The notes under the pieces were generated by a model. It saw nothing but the letters and a program-made list of their open reading frames with translations. It made no database searches and was not told the DNA's origin. DNA of 33,729 nt from Succinivibrio sp. (GTDB lineage: Bacteria > Pseudomonadota > Gammaproteobacteria > Enterobacterales > Succinivibrionaceae): NCBI GenBank assembly GCA_017635415.1, contig JAGBLM010000092.1, positions 1-33,729 of the forward strand, given 5' to 3'. The translations under genes and the position numbers were made by a program. Positions 21,000-30,280 of the stretch are shown piece by piece (within the stretch, counting starts at the first letter, position 1; every line of letters begins with the position of its first letter).

Positions 21000-22499
21000 A
21001 TGCCTGTCTCTTTCAATACAATTCCATCCGGCAATGGCCTGATGGTCCCGCTCTTTTATGCGGAGGTTGATAACTCTGCTGCATTTACGCCTGGAAACAG
21101 CAATGTGGCTCTGTTATTCGGTCAAATGCTTGATTCCGGTACTGCGACAGCGGGCAAACCGGTTGCAGTTTCTTCCGCTGCTATGGCAAAGACATTGTTT
21201 GGCCGTGGTTCCATGCTGGCCCGAATGGTTGAGGCATACCGCAACACTGATGTGCTCGGTGCGCTGTACTGCATCCCGCTGGAAGACGCGAGCACTGCAA
21301 CAAAAGCATCCGCAACCGTGACGATCACCGGCACTGCTTCCGAATCAGGCACGGTGTATCTGTACATCGGTGCAGACCTCGTTCGCGTCGGTGTAGCAGC
21401 CAAAGACGCTGCAAATACTGTTGCTACCTCTATGGCTTCTGCTATTACAGCTAAAGGTGACCTGCCTGTTACTGCAACGGCAGAAGCAGGTGTGGTCACA
21501 ATTACTGCACGAAACGGCGGAACGCTCGGAAACAACATCCTTGTTCGTAAGAATGTCAAAGGCGCCATCGGCGGTGAAATGGACGTGCCTGGACTTGGTG
21601 TTGAAATCACTGCGATGAGCGGTGGTGCCACTGATCCTGACCTGACAGACGCTCTCAAGGCGATGGGCAGTGACGCTTATGAATACATCGGAAATCCTTA
21701 TTGCAGTGCTGATGTCCTGGACGATTTCCAAGATCTGATGAATGACACAAGCGGAAGATGGTCTCCTTACCAAATGCTCTATGGTCATGTGATCACTGCC
21801 AAGCGCGGTGACTACAACACTCTGCTGACTTTCGGCAAAACTCGCAACGATCAGCACATGACGACTTTTGCCCTTGAGCCAAACTTCGGCTCCTGGGATG
21901 TGGAAGCTATCGCCAGCGCAGTGGCACGCACTAAGGTGTTCATTGATGCAGATCCGGCACGACCGACCCAAACCGGTTCGCTCATTGGTATCACCGGAGC
22001 TCCTACCGGTGAAATGTTCCAGCTAACCGAGCGCAATACTTTATTGCAGAACGGCCTTGCAACTCTTACCGCTGTGGCAGGTGTTGTTCAGATTGAGCGT
22101 GAAGTCACGAACTATCGAGTGAACAAATACGGTGAGCAGGATCTGAGCTATGTCGATTGTGAAACTCTGTTTACAACTGCATACGTTCTGCGTTATCTGA
22201 AAGGTCTGATCACATCGAAGTACGGACGCCACAAACTCGCCAATGACGGCACCAATTTTGGTCCTGGTCAGGCGATTGTTACGCCGAAAATCATCAGATC
22301 TGAGCTGACAGTTGCTTATGCCAAGTTGGAATATCAGGGCATTGTTGAAAATGCCACCCTCTTTGAGCGCTATCTGGTTGTTGAACGTGACACCGACAAT
22401 GTGAACCGCATCAATGTGTTGTTCCCGCCTGATTACGTCAACCAGTTGAGAATCTTCGCTCTGCTTAATCAGTTTAGACTGCAATATCAGGAGGCTTAA
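21000..22499 (+). CDS. Tail sheath protein (Mu gpL-like)
   Basis: This 499-aa contractile sheath subunit begins MPVSFNTIPSGNGLMVPLFYAEVD, a Mu gpL-type opening. An Ala/Thr/Val-rich domain (about 100-205) follows and then the conserved sheath core with SDAYEYIGNPY, YVDCETLFTTAYVLRYLK (about 380) and the C-terminal INVLFPPDYVNQLRIFALLNQFRL. AGGAG precedes the ATG. Its presence makes the phage a myovirus. Length agrees with Mu-type sheaths. Confidence 0.93.
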   Translation: MPVSFNTIPSGNGLMVPLFYAEVDNSAAFTPGNSNVALLFGQMLDSGTATAGKPVAVSSAAMAKTLFGRGSMLARMVEAYRNTDVLGALYCIPLEDASTATKASATVTITGTASESGTVYLYIGADLVRVGVAAKDAANTVATSMASAITAKGDLPVTATAEAGVVTITARNGGTLGNNILVRKNVKGAIGGEMDVPGLGVEITAMSGGATDPDLTDALKAMGSDAYEYIGNPYCSADVLDDFQDLMNDTSGRWSPYQMLYGHVITAKRGDYNTLLTFGKTRNDQHMTTFALEPNFGSWDVEAIASAVARTKVFIDADPARPTQTGSLIGITGAPTGEMFQLTERNTLLQNGLATLTAVAGVVQIEREVTNYRVNKYGEQDLSYVDCETLFTTAYVLRYLKGLITSKYGRHKLANDGTNFGPGQAIVTPKIIRSELTVAYAKLEYQGIVENATLFERYLVVERDTDNVNRINVLFPPDYVNQLRIFALLNQFRLQYQEA

Positions 22500-22501
22500 T
22501 C

Positions 22502-22864
22502 ATGGCAGAACTAATTGCTGGAACCTGCTACGTGAAAGTTGATGGACAGGTTCTTTTACTCAAAGGCTCAATGACTGCGACCGCCTCCAATGTATCGAGA
22601 GAGGCGATTGTGGCTAATGGCCGTGTCAGTGGTTACAAAGAAATTCCAGTTGTTCCGACCATCAGCGGTCAATTTGTTGTTGACAAAAATTTCCCAGTCG
22701 CGAAATTGCAGACAGGAGCTGACATGACTGTTGTCGCAGAGTTTGCTAACGGCTGGACTTACACATTGGGCGGTGCTTTCGTCACTGATTCAATCGAAGT
22801 CTCTGGGGACGATAGCGATACAACGATTAACTTTGCTGGAGAAACAGGCAAATGGAGCATTTGA
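22502..22864 (+). CDS. Tail tube protein (Mu gpM-like)
   Basis: This 120-aa protein has the Mu-type tube pattern: GTCYVKVDGQVLLLKGSMTA, VSREAIVANGRVSGYKEIPV then TISGQFVVDK and a beta-rich end. It polymerises inside the sheath. AGGAGG is upstream and the sheath stop lies 2 bases before its ATG. It overlaps the chaperone gene by 13 bases. Confidence 0.92.
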   Translation: MAELIAGTCYVKVDGQVLLLKGSMTATASNVSREAIVANGRVSGYKEIPVVPTISGQFVVDKNFPVAKLQTGADMTVVAEFANGWTYTLGGAFVTDSIEVSGDDSDTTINFAGETGKWSI

Positions 22865-23133
22865 TAAAACTGACCGAGCCGGTCAAGTTTGGAGATACCG
22901 AGTTGAACGAGCTCCATCTGAAAAGCCCAAAGGGGAAGCTGATTAAACAAATCGGCCTCCCCTTTAGTTTTAACCAAGACGGCTCTTTTGAGATGCTGAC
23001 TGATCGCTGTGCGAAGTACATATCTGAGTGCGCCAGCATACCGATGAGCACGGTGGATGAACTTGGCGCAGAGGATTATCTGCAAATTTGCGCTGAGATC
23101 ACGGGTTTTTTCGGACAGAGAACGGCCTCTTAA
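22852..23133 (+). CDS. Tail assembly chaperone, short product (Mu gp41-like)
   Basis: This 93-aa protein, MEHLIKLTEPVKFGDTELNE..., matches the Mu gp41-type tail assembly chaperone family (phi KLTEPV, then LHLKSPKGKLIK). It covers the tape measure during tail building. Close to its end the codons GGT TTT TTC hold the slippery heptamer T TTT TTC (23106-23112), which would send some ribosomes into the -1 frame and a longer product. Confidence 0.88.
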   Translation: MEHLIKLTEPVKFGDTELNELHLKSPKGKLIKQIGLPFSFNQDGSFEMLTDRCAKYISECASIPMSTVDELGAEDYLQICAEITGFFGQRTAS

Positions 23134-23300
23134 ACATCTCCATTCAAGAATTAACAGATTGGTTTTTTGATATTGGCTGGGTTTGGCGTATGCCTCCCAG
23201 CCAAATTCTTGAGATGACGCTAGAGGATGCGTTCCTATTTGATCAACAGTACAGACGCTTGAGAAAGCGGGAAGAGGCACAGAATGGCAAAAGACCTTAG
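22852..23300 (+). CDS. Tail assembly chaperone, predicted -1 frameshift product (gp41/42-like)
   Basis: Slipping back one base at T TTT TTC (23106-23112) joins the first 87 codons to a frame that continues from 23112 to a TAG at 23298-23300. The product would be 149 aa. The extension reads RTENGLLNISIQELTDWFFD... and DAFLFDQQYRRLRKREEAQN, a sensible helical domain without stops. Two-frame chaperones are known from lambda (G/GT) and Mu. The extension overlaps the tape-measure start by 17 bases. Confidence 0.82.
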
Positions 23301-25083
23301 GCTCACAGCGATATTTGCTGTTAGGGATCAGCTCAGTCCCGTAATCAAAAAGCTCTCTGATAAATGGGGAAGTTTTAGAAAACTTCTCGAATCTGACAAT
23401 TTCAAGAAACTGAATAAACAGTTTCTGTTCTTTCGGCGTTCGTTGACAAACGTCACGGATCAGGTCACGAGCGCTGCAAAGAAACTTGCATTACCTTTGA
23501 CTGCTGCTGCCTCAGCTGTCGGTTTTTCGTTGTCTCAAATGATGTCCAAGTTTTTGGACACTGGGGACGCTATCGACAAAGCGAGCATGAGGATTGGAAT
23601 CGGAGTTGATCGACTTCAATCTCTGCAATATGCAGCCAAAATGTCTGGTGCTACGGCTGAGGATATGAATTCAGCCCTTGGCAAGCTCAATGAAAACATC
23701 GCCAAAGCAGCAGCGGGCAAAAATGAAGAATTAGCCAGCCTGTTCAAAAAACTCGGAATCTCTCTCAGAGATGCTAATGGTCATGTGAGAACTGCTGCTG
23801 ATGTCCTGCCTGAATTCGCTGATGCTATCAAGCGCAACACGAATTCCAGCGTGCGCGCTCGCATGGCGATTGCTGCTTTTGGCGACGCTGGTCAAAAGCT
23901 GATCCCGATGTTGCAGGATGGCTCAAAGGGCTTAGCTGACATGGAAAAGCGGGCCCATGATCTTGGCCTCACCATGTCTCAGGATGATGTCAAAGCAGCT
24001 GCATCACTCGGTGATAAATTTACCGATCTTGGAGCGGTCTTTGATTCTTTCGGCAACACGATCAGCGCGAAACTTGCACCGGTACTCGGACCGCTTATTG
24101 ATGACCTAACAGAATTCCTCGCGAAAAACAAGGATGCGTTTGCTGGCCGTCTTTCCGAGGCAGTTTCAAAACTAGCTGACAGCCTGAAAAAAGTCGATTT
24201 TGAAAAACTCGCTAATGAGGCGATGGACTGTTTTCACGCGATTGGCGAGCTGTATGACAAGATCGGTGGATTCGATACGATTCTCAAAGCACTCGCTGCT
24301 TTGATGGCAGGCAAGGTGATCATTGCAATCGGTCAGTTTGTCGGATCCTTGATCACGCTCGGACAATCGTTCTGGGGATTGATCCCGATCATCCGCTCTG
24401 TCGGTATGGCATTCATTGCCAATCCGATTGGCGCGGTGATTACAGGTATCGCCCTGGGCGCTGCCTGGATCATTACAAACTGGGATAAAGTCGGCCCATT
24501 TTTCACTCAGTTGTGGAACAGCATCACGGGAATTTTCACCAGTGCGGTCAGCAACATTGAAAAAGTAATTTCCGGTTGGATTGATGGAATCAAAACGCTG
24601 TGGAGCGGTTTGTTCGATGGCGATATGTCCAAGATCGTCGATGGCTTCTTCAAGATGTTTGATGCGTCATTCAATCTTGTACCTGACAGCTTCAAGAAAA
24701 TCGGCCCTGATCTTCTAGCCGGAGCACAAAATATCCTTGGTGACATCGGCAAAAAGTTCCATGAATTTTTCGGCGCATTCGACCTGTCAGATATGTTGCC
24801 CGAATCGTTCAAAGACGCCATTGGCTGGCTGAAAGGTAAGCTCGGTTTTGGCTCTGATGATGAGAAGCCCAAACCTGCTCCCGCTCGTTCCTCGGCTAAC
24901 TATCCCTACAGTACTGCAACCGTCAATGGTACGCAGAAGATGGAGGGCATGATGCAAGTCAAGGTTATTGCTGAGAACGGAACAAAGGCTGAAATTCAAC
25001 AAGCCCGTGGAGAAAACGGCTTGCAAATTGCTGGACAGGTTGGAAATTCTCCTAGAAGTGCCGGATTTGTGGGGACTGACTGA
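23284..25083 (+). CDS. Tail tape measure protein
   Basis: This 599-aa protein sets tail length. It is Ala/Lys-rich and helical, with a tape-measure core (DAIDKASMRIGIGVDRLQSL, AIAAFGDAGQKLIPML) and hydrophobic segments (about 335-400, LAALMAGKVIIAIGQFVGSL, AFIANPIGAVITGIALGAAW). It is fairly short, so a short tail is predicted. The gene overlaps the frameshifted chaperone, and the DNA-circularisation protein starts on its stop (ATGG/TGA). Confidence 0.9.
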   Translation: MAKDLRLTAIFAVRDQLSPVIKKLSDKWGSFRKLLESDNFKKLNKQFLFFRRSLTNVTDQVTSAAKKLALPLTAAASAVGFSLSQMMSKFLDTGDAIDKASMRIGIGVDRLQSLQYAAKMSGATAEDMNSALGKLNENIAKAAAGKNEELASLFKKLGISLRDANGHVRTAADVLPEFADAIKRNTNSSVRARMAIAAFGDAGQKLIPMLQDGSKGLADMEKRAHDLGLTMSQDDVKAAASLGDKFTDLGAVFDSFGNTISAKLAPVLGPLIDDLTEFLAKNKDAFAGRLSEAVSKLADSLKKVDFEKLANEAMDCFHAIGELYDKIGGFDTILKALAALMAGKVIIAIGQFVGSLITLGQSFWGLIPIIRSVGMAFIANPIGAVITGIALGAAWIITNWDKVGPFFTQLWNSITGIFTSAVSNIEKVISGWIDGIKTLWSGLFDGDMSKIVDGFFKMFDASFNLVPDSFKKIGPDLLAGAQNILGDIGKKFHEFFGAFDLSDMLPESFKDAIGWLKGKLGFGSDDEKPKPAPARSSANYPYSTATVNGTQKMEGMMQVKVIAENGTKAEIQQARGENGLQIAGQVGNSPRSAGFVGTD

Positions 25084-26390
25084 TGGCTTACTTTTTTGAA
25101 AGACTAAGAGCTGCTAGCTTTAAAGGTATCGGCTTCAACGTCCTGTCTGTGTCTAAGTCTTTTTTGCGCAGACAGGTGCTGCACGAGTATCCACAGCGCG
25201 ATGTTCCCTATCTCGAAGATTTAGGAAAGGGAGCAACACGCTACAGCATGACCGCCTTTCTGTGCGGGAATGATTGTGTTGAGAAAGCCAAACTCCTTGA
25301 AAAAGTTCTGCTCACTCCTGGCCCAGGGACTTTTGTCCATCCCTGGGACGGGAACTTAACGGTGAGTGTGTTCGATGCGTCCAGCATTGATTACACGTCT
25401 GAAGAACTTGGCTATGTCTCAATATCAGTGACATTCGTGGAAGCGGGGAATCTTGAGTTTCCCGCTTTTTCTTTGGACGCCATATCTGAAATCCGTGGCC
25501 TTGCTGACAAATTAGGGCTGTCTGCCGTTGAGGATTTTGCGAGCAAATTCAAAACTACAGCGCTCTATCAGTTTGTGCAGGGTGTAGTTGATGGATCGAT
25601 GGTCACCCAGCTCACAGAACTGGCCAATTCGGAGTTTTCAAAAACATTCGGAATTGCTTCTGATCTCATTGAGCTTGCTCAGACAGGTTCATATCTGCTG
25701 ACCTCAGCGCCCGCAGATTTTGCGACAAGTCTCAAGGGTATTTTGGGGCTTTCTCAGTACGCAGGTTCAAAACATCGCTGGACCGGAGTTGTCGATCAGC
25801 TGTCGAATACGACCAAATCGCCGACATTCAACCAATTCACAACTGCGAGAGTGAATGAGGATGCAGTAACGAGTTCTATTGAATCGCTACAGCTCAATGA
25901 CACGAGCGCAGTTGAGACACTGACAAGGCGCCTGATTCTCTCTCAGGCTTTGGGCGCTGCTTCGCTCATCGGTTCTCGTGTGGACATTACCGGATCGGAC
26001 GACGCGGATCAGGACAGCGCAGACATCCAGGCAGCAGAAAACGAAACATCTGCGACTACTGAGAACAATGTCACTGTCTCTGTTGATGAGTTGGTTGCCA
26101 CGAGAGACAACCTTTTGAGCGTCATCGACAACGAGCTCAGGAACCCACTGACCACGGATGAGATTTTTGTCCAGTTGTTGGAGGCTCGATCCGCAGTGTT
26201 TATCAGTCTCACTCAAAAAGCTGAGGGCCTCAGCAGACTGATTGAGGCTGTAATTCCACAAAATGAATCCTCAGTAGTAATCGCTTACGACTACTACAAA
26301 GATGCGAACAGAGAGAAAGAGATTGTGATCAGAAACAAGATCGCACACTCTGCGTTCTGTCCTAATGACTTGAAATTGTTGAGCAAATGA
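25083..26390 (+). CDS. Baseplate/tail protein with DNA-circularisation N-terminal domain (Mu gpN-like)
   Basis: This 435-aa protein begins with the DNA-circularisation N domain pattern: LRAASFKGIGFNVLSVSKSF, RQVLHEYPQRDVPYLEDLGK, FLCGND and GPGTFVHPWDGNLTVSV. Despite the domain name, in Mu this is a tail/baseplate protein. The rest is helical. It overlaps the tape measure and gpP-like genes, as in Mu-type clusters. Confidence 0.9.
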   Translation: MAYFFERLRAASFKGIGFNVLSVSKSFLRRQVLHEYPQRDVPYLEDLGKGATRYSMTAFLCGNDCVEKAKLLEKVLLTPGPGTFVHPWDGNLTVSVFDASSIDYTSEELGYVSISVTFVEAGNLEFPAFSLDAISEIRGLADKLGLSAVEDFASKFKTTALYQFVQGVVDGSMVTQLTELANSEFSKTFGIASDLIELAQTGSYLLTSAPADFATSLKGILGLSQYAGSKHRWTGVVDQLSNTTKSPTFNQFTTARVNEDAVTSSIESLQLNDTSAVETLTRRLILSQALGAASLIGSRVDITGSDDADQDSADIQAAENETSATTENNVTVSVDELVATRDNLLSVIDNELRNPLTTDEIFVQLLEARSAVFISLTQKAEGLSRLIEAVIPQNESSVVIAYDYYKDANREKEIVIRNKIAHSAFCPNDLKLLSK

Positions 26391-27616
26391 AAACTACTAC
26401 TGACAAAAACAAAATCACTCTGAGAGTTGATGGCCAAATCTACGAGGGCTGGAAATCCGCCAGGGTGGAAACCTCTATCGACCAAATTTGCAGAGCCTTT
26501 GTTTTGTCGGTAACAGACAATTTTCCAGGCAACAAATCTTTCACGAGATTAAAGCCTGGACAGTTGGTTGAGCTCTATGTTGGTGATGAAAAAGTCTGTA
26601 CAGGCTACATCACCAGCACGCCAATCAGCTATGACGCTCAGAGCGTCAATGTTCAGATTCAAGGGAAATCTCGGACGGTTGATCTTGTGGATTGCTGTTC
26701 GCCATGGTCTGCTATCGCCCAGCAGAGTTCTGGCGGTGGACAGGCTCAGAGCACCGATGAGTGGGCTGATGTGAAAGGGAAATCTCCGAGCACACCCAAA
26801 GCCAAACCGGTCAAGGCGTCCAAACGCGCAAATCTCTCCTGGCACAACCAGACGGTTGAAAAAATCATCGCTGATCTCTGCGAACCTTTCGGCATCTCGG
26901 TGCACTGTGAAACAACTCTTGCGTCCAAACACACGAATTTCACCGTTAATCCAGGTGAGAAAGTCGTGGAATCAATCAACCGATTACTTACCAAAGACAA
27001 CCTCGTTGTGACAGATGATGAGTTTGGGAACCTTGTCATTGTTGAAGTTGGAAGCGCTGGCAAGTGCTTTGACAAGCTGAAGGTCGGACAAAACGTGCTT
27101 ACGGGTTCTTCTAACTGGGACGCATCGAAGATTTTCAGCGTGTATGCAGTCCTGGGCCAGCACAAAGGGTCTGACTTGGAATTTGGAAAGCAAGTCAGCC
27201 AGGATAAGGGCATAGCGTATGACAATCGAATTGGACGCTATCGCCTCCTGGTGATCAAAGATACTGGTCAAAGCTCAAACAGTCTGAACGAAAGCAGAGC
27301 TCAGTTCGAGAAGGATTTTCGTCATGCTGACATGATGCGATCTCAACACAATGTCCAGGGATGGAGGCAGACGAATGGCGCGCTATGGCGTCCGAATTCT
27401 CTCGTTGAGTTGGATGATCCGATCCTACAGATCAGCGGGCAATTCCTCATCAACAAAATAGTTCTAAATCTAAATCAATCCGGTTCGATTACTGAAATCG
27501 AAACAATCAGCCAGGACGCCTATCAGCGTGCCGGATACAAACAACCAACATCAGGATCATCAGGTTCAGCATCAGCGCCAAAAGCTGATGAGTGGGCTGA
27601 TGTCAAAGGCAAATGA
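26387..27616 (+). CDS. Baseplate hub protein (Mu gpP-like)
   Basis: This 409-aa hub protein begins KNKITLRVDGQIYEGWKSAR and has FVLSVTDNFPG, the opening of Mu gpP-type hubs (equivalent to gp44/gpD). An Ala/Lys/Pro linker interrupts it near residue 124. The peptide DEWADVKGK occurs both there and as the last nine residues (401-409), each after a Ser/Gly/Ala-rich stretch. This duplication is unusual. The hub links spike and tube. Confidence 0.88.
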   Translation: MKTTTDKNKITLRVDGQIYEGWKSARVETSIDQICRAFVLSVTDNFPGNKSFTRLKPGQLVELYVGDEKVCTGYITSTPISYDAQSVNVQIQGKSRTVDLVDCCSPWSAIAQQSSGGGQAQSTDEWADVKGKSPSTPKAKPVKASKRANLSWHNQTVEKIIADLCEPFGISVHCETTLASKHTNFTVNPGEKVVESINRLLTKDNLVVTDDEFGNLVIVEVGSAGKCFDKLKVGQNVLTGSSNWDASKIFSVYAVLGQHKGSDLEFGKQVSQDKGIAYDNRIGRYRLLVIKDTGQSSNSLNESRAQFEKDFRHADMMRSQHNVQGWRQTNGALWRPNSLVELDDPILQISGQFLINKIVLNLNQSGSITEIETISQDAYQRAGYKQPTSGSSGSASAPKADEWADVKGK

Positions 27617-28215
27617 GAAACGTATTCGCACAGATTCAGGACATGATCGCCCGTGGGTTCGTTCGCCTGTCATATGCCAGCAAAAAGATGCGAGAACTGC
27701 AATGTGAGTTTCTTGCCGGTGAGGTCAGAGATCAGCTCGAACACGTGGAGCCTTATGGCTTTACTTCTGAACCTCTCGCAGACGGGAAGCCGGAAGCATT
27801 CGCCCTTTTCTTTGATGGCAATCGCTCGAACGGCATTGTGTTCTGTGTTGCAGATAGACGCTATCGCCTCACGAACATGAAAGCTGGCGAAGTCGCGATT
27901 TATGACGATCAAGGCCAACAGGTCTATTTCATGCGTGATCAGCTGCTCATCTCGACACCTAAAAAACTAGTTGCAGATGTGGGCGGAACAACCACGCTCA
28001 CCAGCGCGGGAGCTGTGGACATCACGGCACCGCAAACAAACATTCACGGACCGTTGACAGTCGATGGCTTGATCATAGGTAAGGGTGGAATGGAAATCTC
28101 TGGCGGTAGTGGCGCCAAAGTCAACGGATCGCTCACTACGACAGGCGATGTCACTGCTGGCGGAGTCTCTCTCGAACATCACAAACACAACGGTGGACCG
28201 GAGCCAGATAAATAG
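27613..28215 (+). CDS. Baseplate central spike protein (Mu gp45-like)
   Basis: This 200-aa protein has an OB-like N-terminal part (about 40-95), then a beta-helical shaft of short repeats (TLTSAGAVDITAPQTNIHGP, LIIGKGGMEISGGSGAKVNG). It ends in LEHHKHNGGPEPDK, an HxH tip motif that binds iron in P2 and Mu-type spikes. It pierces the outer membrane during contraction. Gene order after the hub fits. Confidence 0.9.
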   Translation: MRNVFAQIQDMIARGFVRLSYASKKMRELQCEFLAGEVRDQLEHVEPYGFTSEPLADGKPEAFALFFDGNRSNGIVFCVADRRYRLTNMKAGEVAIYDDQGQQVYFMRDQLLISTPKKLVADVGGTTTLTSAGAVDITAPQTNIHGPLTVDGLIIGKGGMEISGGSGAKVNGSLTTTGDVTAGGVSLEHHKHNGGPEPDK

Positions 28216-28223
28216 GAGGCATC

Positions 28224-28652
28224 ATGGAATGTCTGATAAACGGACAAAAAGTTGACATTACCGAGTATCAGCCTGACCCATTGGTTCAGGCTGTTTTAAT
28301 CAGTCTCTTTTCCTGGCGCCGATCTAATGATGATGACGGGGTTCAAATCCCGTACAGGCAGGGCTGGTGGGGAGACACATTTTCAACGATAAGCGGGGAC
28401 CAAATCGGTTCCCGTTTGTGGTTATTACAACGCGAAAAACTGACCCGCGAAACTGTCGCACTGGCGAAAGCATACGCAGAAGAAAGTTTGCAATGGATGA
28501 TTGATGACGCCCTCGCCGTCCAGATCAACGTGGAAGCCTGGCGGGATGATGGCCGTCTGAACATGACGATTGACATCGTTCAGCCAGGCGATAAGCGCTC
28601 TGTCGAGGCTCGTTTTCAGGATCTTTGGAGTTTAGTAAATGCCATTCAATAG
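28224..28652 (+). CDS. Baseplate wedge protein (Mu gp46-like)
   Basis: This 142-aa protein has LVQAVLISLFSWRRSNDDDG, RQGWWGDTFS and GSRLWLLQREKLTRETVAL, the conserved pattern of Mu gp46 (GpW/gp25-type function). AGGAGG precedes the ATG. It forms part of the baseplate wedge together with the next gene, which it overlaps. Confidence 0.92.
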   Translation: MECLINGQKVDITEYQPDPLVQAVLISLFSWRRSNDDDGVQIPYRQGWWGDTFSTISGDQIGSRLWLLQREKLTRETVALAKAYAEESLQWMIDDALAVQINVEAWRDDGRLNMTIDIVQPGDKRSVEARFQDLWSLVNAIQ

Positions 28653-29670
28653 ACCGACCCTAACAGAGATTATTGATCGTGTTCGCTCTGATGCTGAGAG
28701 CCGGTATGGTCAACGAGTTCCGCGCCGTTCGCTGATCAACGTGATGTCACTCGTGTGTGCCTCTGCGGTCCATTCGCTGTATGGGTACATCGAGTTTGTC
28801 TCTAAACAGATTTTTGCGACTTCTGCTGAGGGAAAGTATTTAGAGCGCCGTGCTGGTGAGTACGGGATCTACAGGAAACAGGCCACGAATGCTCAGGGCA
28901 CAGTGACATTCAGCGGTTCCGGCACTGTTCCTGTTGGCACAACTCTCCAAACTGCTGATGAGGTGTTTTTTGAGACAACCACAACAGCCGAGGAATCATC
29001 GCTAGTTGCCAACATCCAGGCCGTGAATCCTGGCGCAAATGGAAACCTGCAATCCGGCACTGTTCTGACCCTCGTCTCTCCTATCGCAGGAATTGAATCA
29101 GAAGCAACTTCCGGTGAAGTCTCCGGCGGAACGGACATTGAGGGTGACGAAAGTCTTAGAGAACGCCTCCTGTTCAGAATGCAAAACCCGCCTAAGGCAG
29201 GAACGAAAACCGACTATGTGGCCTGGGCTAAAGAGGTCTCAGGAGTAACGCGGGCTTGGTGTTATCCGCTAGAGCTTGGCCCTGGTCATGTCACTGTCAG
29301 ATTCATGACTGATGGCCTCACGGACAACGGAATCCCTACTGCTTTAATGGTCGAGCGCGTTAAAGCTCACATTGAAACGCTGATGCCCGTGACAACGATC
29401 CTGACCGTTGTCGCACCTGTAGCAAAAAAACTGGACATGACACTCGACATCACGCCAGACAACGCTGAAATTCGGACGAAAGTAGCCAGCGCTGTGAAAC
29501 AGATTATTCAGACCGAGGCAGAACCGGCAACAAAAGTCCTTCTCACTTCGCTAGATCGAGCAGTCGGAAGTGTTGAGGAAATCGTTTCTTATCGAATCGT
29601 TTCTCCGACCGATGATGTCCCTGCTGGCACAGGTGAAATCCTAGTTCCTGGAACAATTACTTACGTATGA
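28639..29670 (+). CDS. Baseplate wedge protein (Mu gp47-like, baseplate J family)
   Basis: This 343-aa protein has the baseplate-J hallmarks: IIDRVRSDAESRYGQ, LERRAGEYGIYRKQATNAQG and DESLRERLLFRMQNPPKAGTKTDYVAWAKEV. The latter block is the most conserved part of the family. It forms the wedge core that opens at contraction. Confidence 0.94.
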   Translation: MPFNRPTLTEIIDRVRSDAESRYGQRVPRRSLINVMSLVCASAVHSLYGYIEFVSKQIFATSAEGKYLERRAGEYGIYRKQATNAQGTVTFSGSGTVPVGTTLQTADEVFFETTTTAEESSLVANIQAVNPGANGNLQSGTVLTLVSPIAGIESEATSGEVSGGTDIEGDESLRERLLFRMQNPPKAGTKTDYVAWAKEVSGVTRAWCYPLELGPGHVTVRFMTDGLTDNGIPTALMVERVKAHIETLMPVTTILTVVAPVAKKLDMTLDITPDNAEIRTKVASAVKQIIQTEAEPATKVLLTSLDRAVGSVEEIVSYRIVSPTDDVPAGTGEILVPGTITYV

Positions 29671-29677
29671 GGCAGTT

Positions 29678-30277
29678 ATGTACTCAGTTAATGACTACGA
29701 CCAGGCGTTATCACGCCTACTGCCTAGAGGCCCAATTTGGCAACGAACACCAGGTAGTTTGCTGGACAGCATTCTTCATGCGATTGCAGCAGAGTTTGCA
29801 CGAGTGGATGCTCAGGCGGATCACGTGATCGAAGAATCTGATCCGAGAACCTCATTCAACCTTTTGGAAAACTGGTTAACTGACTGGGGAATACCGTCAC
29901 CCTGCTTGGCAGCTCTCGCGGATCCAACGCTAGAGGAAAAGCGACGAGAGCTAATCACAAAAATCACATCGAGCCGAAGTTTAACGGCTCGATTTTTTAT
30001 GGACGTTGCAGAGAGCCTTGGCTATGAAGCAACGATTGAGACCTTCGAGGCTTTCACAGTCAAAGACCGAGTGAACAAAGGCCTCTACAGCCTGGAATGG
30101 AATACCGCATACGCAATGTCGATCAAGGTCAAGGCCAATTCCGCTCAGAAACTTTTCAATGTCACCTGGACAGCAGATCAGCCATTAGCCGTCTGGGGAG
30201 ACCGTCTTTTTGAATGTCTTATGCGCGAGCTAGTCCCAGCGCACGTCACAGCAATTTTTGAATACGAGGGAGCTTAA
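29678..30277 (+). CDS. Baseplate protein (Mu gp48-like, DUF2313)
   Basis: This 199-aa protein shows YDQALSRLLPRGPIWQRTPGS, NLLENWLTDWGIPSPCLA and TLEEKRRELITKITSSRSLT, all typical of the gp48 family that ends the baseplate and contacts the fibre. The fibre gene starts 3 bases after its stop. Confidence 0.92.
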   Translation: MYSVNDYDQALSRLLPRGPIWQRTPGSLLDSILHAIAAEFARVDAQADHVIEESDPRTSFNLLENWLTDWGIPSPCLAALADPTLEEKRRELITKITSSRSLTARFFMDVAESLGYEATIETFEAFTVKDRVNKGLYSLEWNTAYAMSIKVKANSAQKLFNVTWTADQPLAVWGDRLFECLMRELVPAHVTAIFEYEGA

Positions 30278-30280
30278 AAA

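Noticed and set aside
21122..21658. 178-aa minus-strand frame
   Set aside because: It is opposite the tail sheath gene; low-complexity Ala/Thr/Val composition mirrors the sheath codons.
22759..23280. 173-aa minus-strand frame
   Set aside because: It crosses the tube and chaperone genes, including the frameshift extension, and has no signs of translation.
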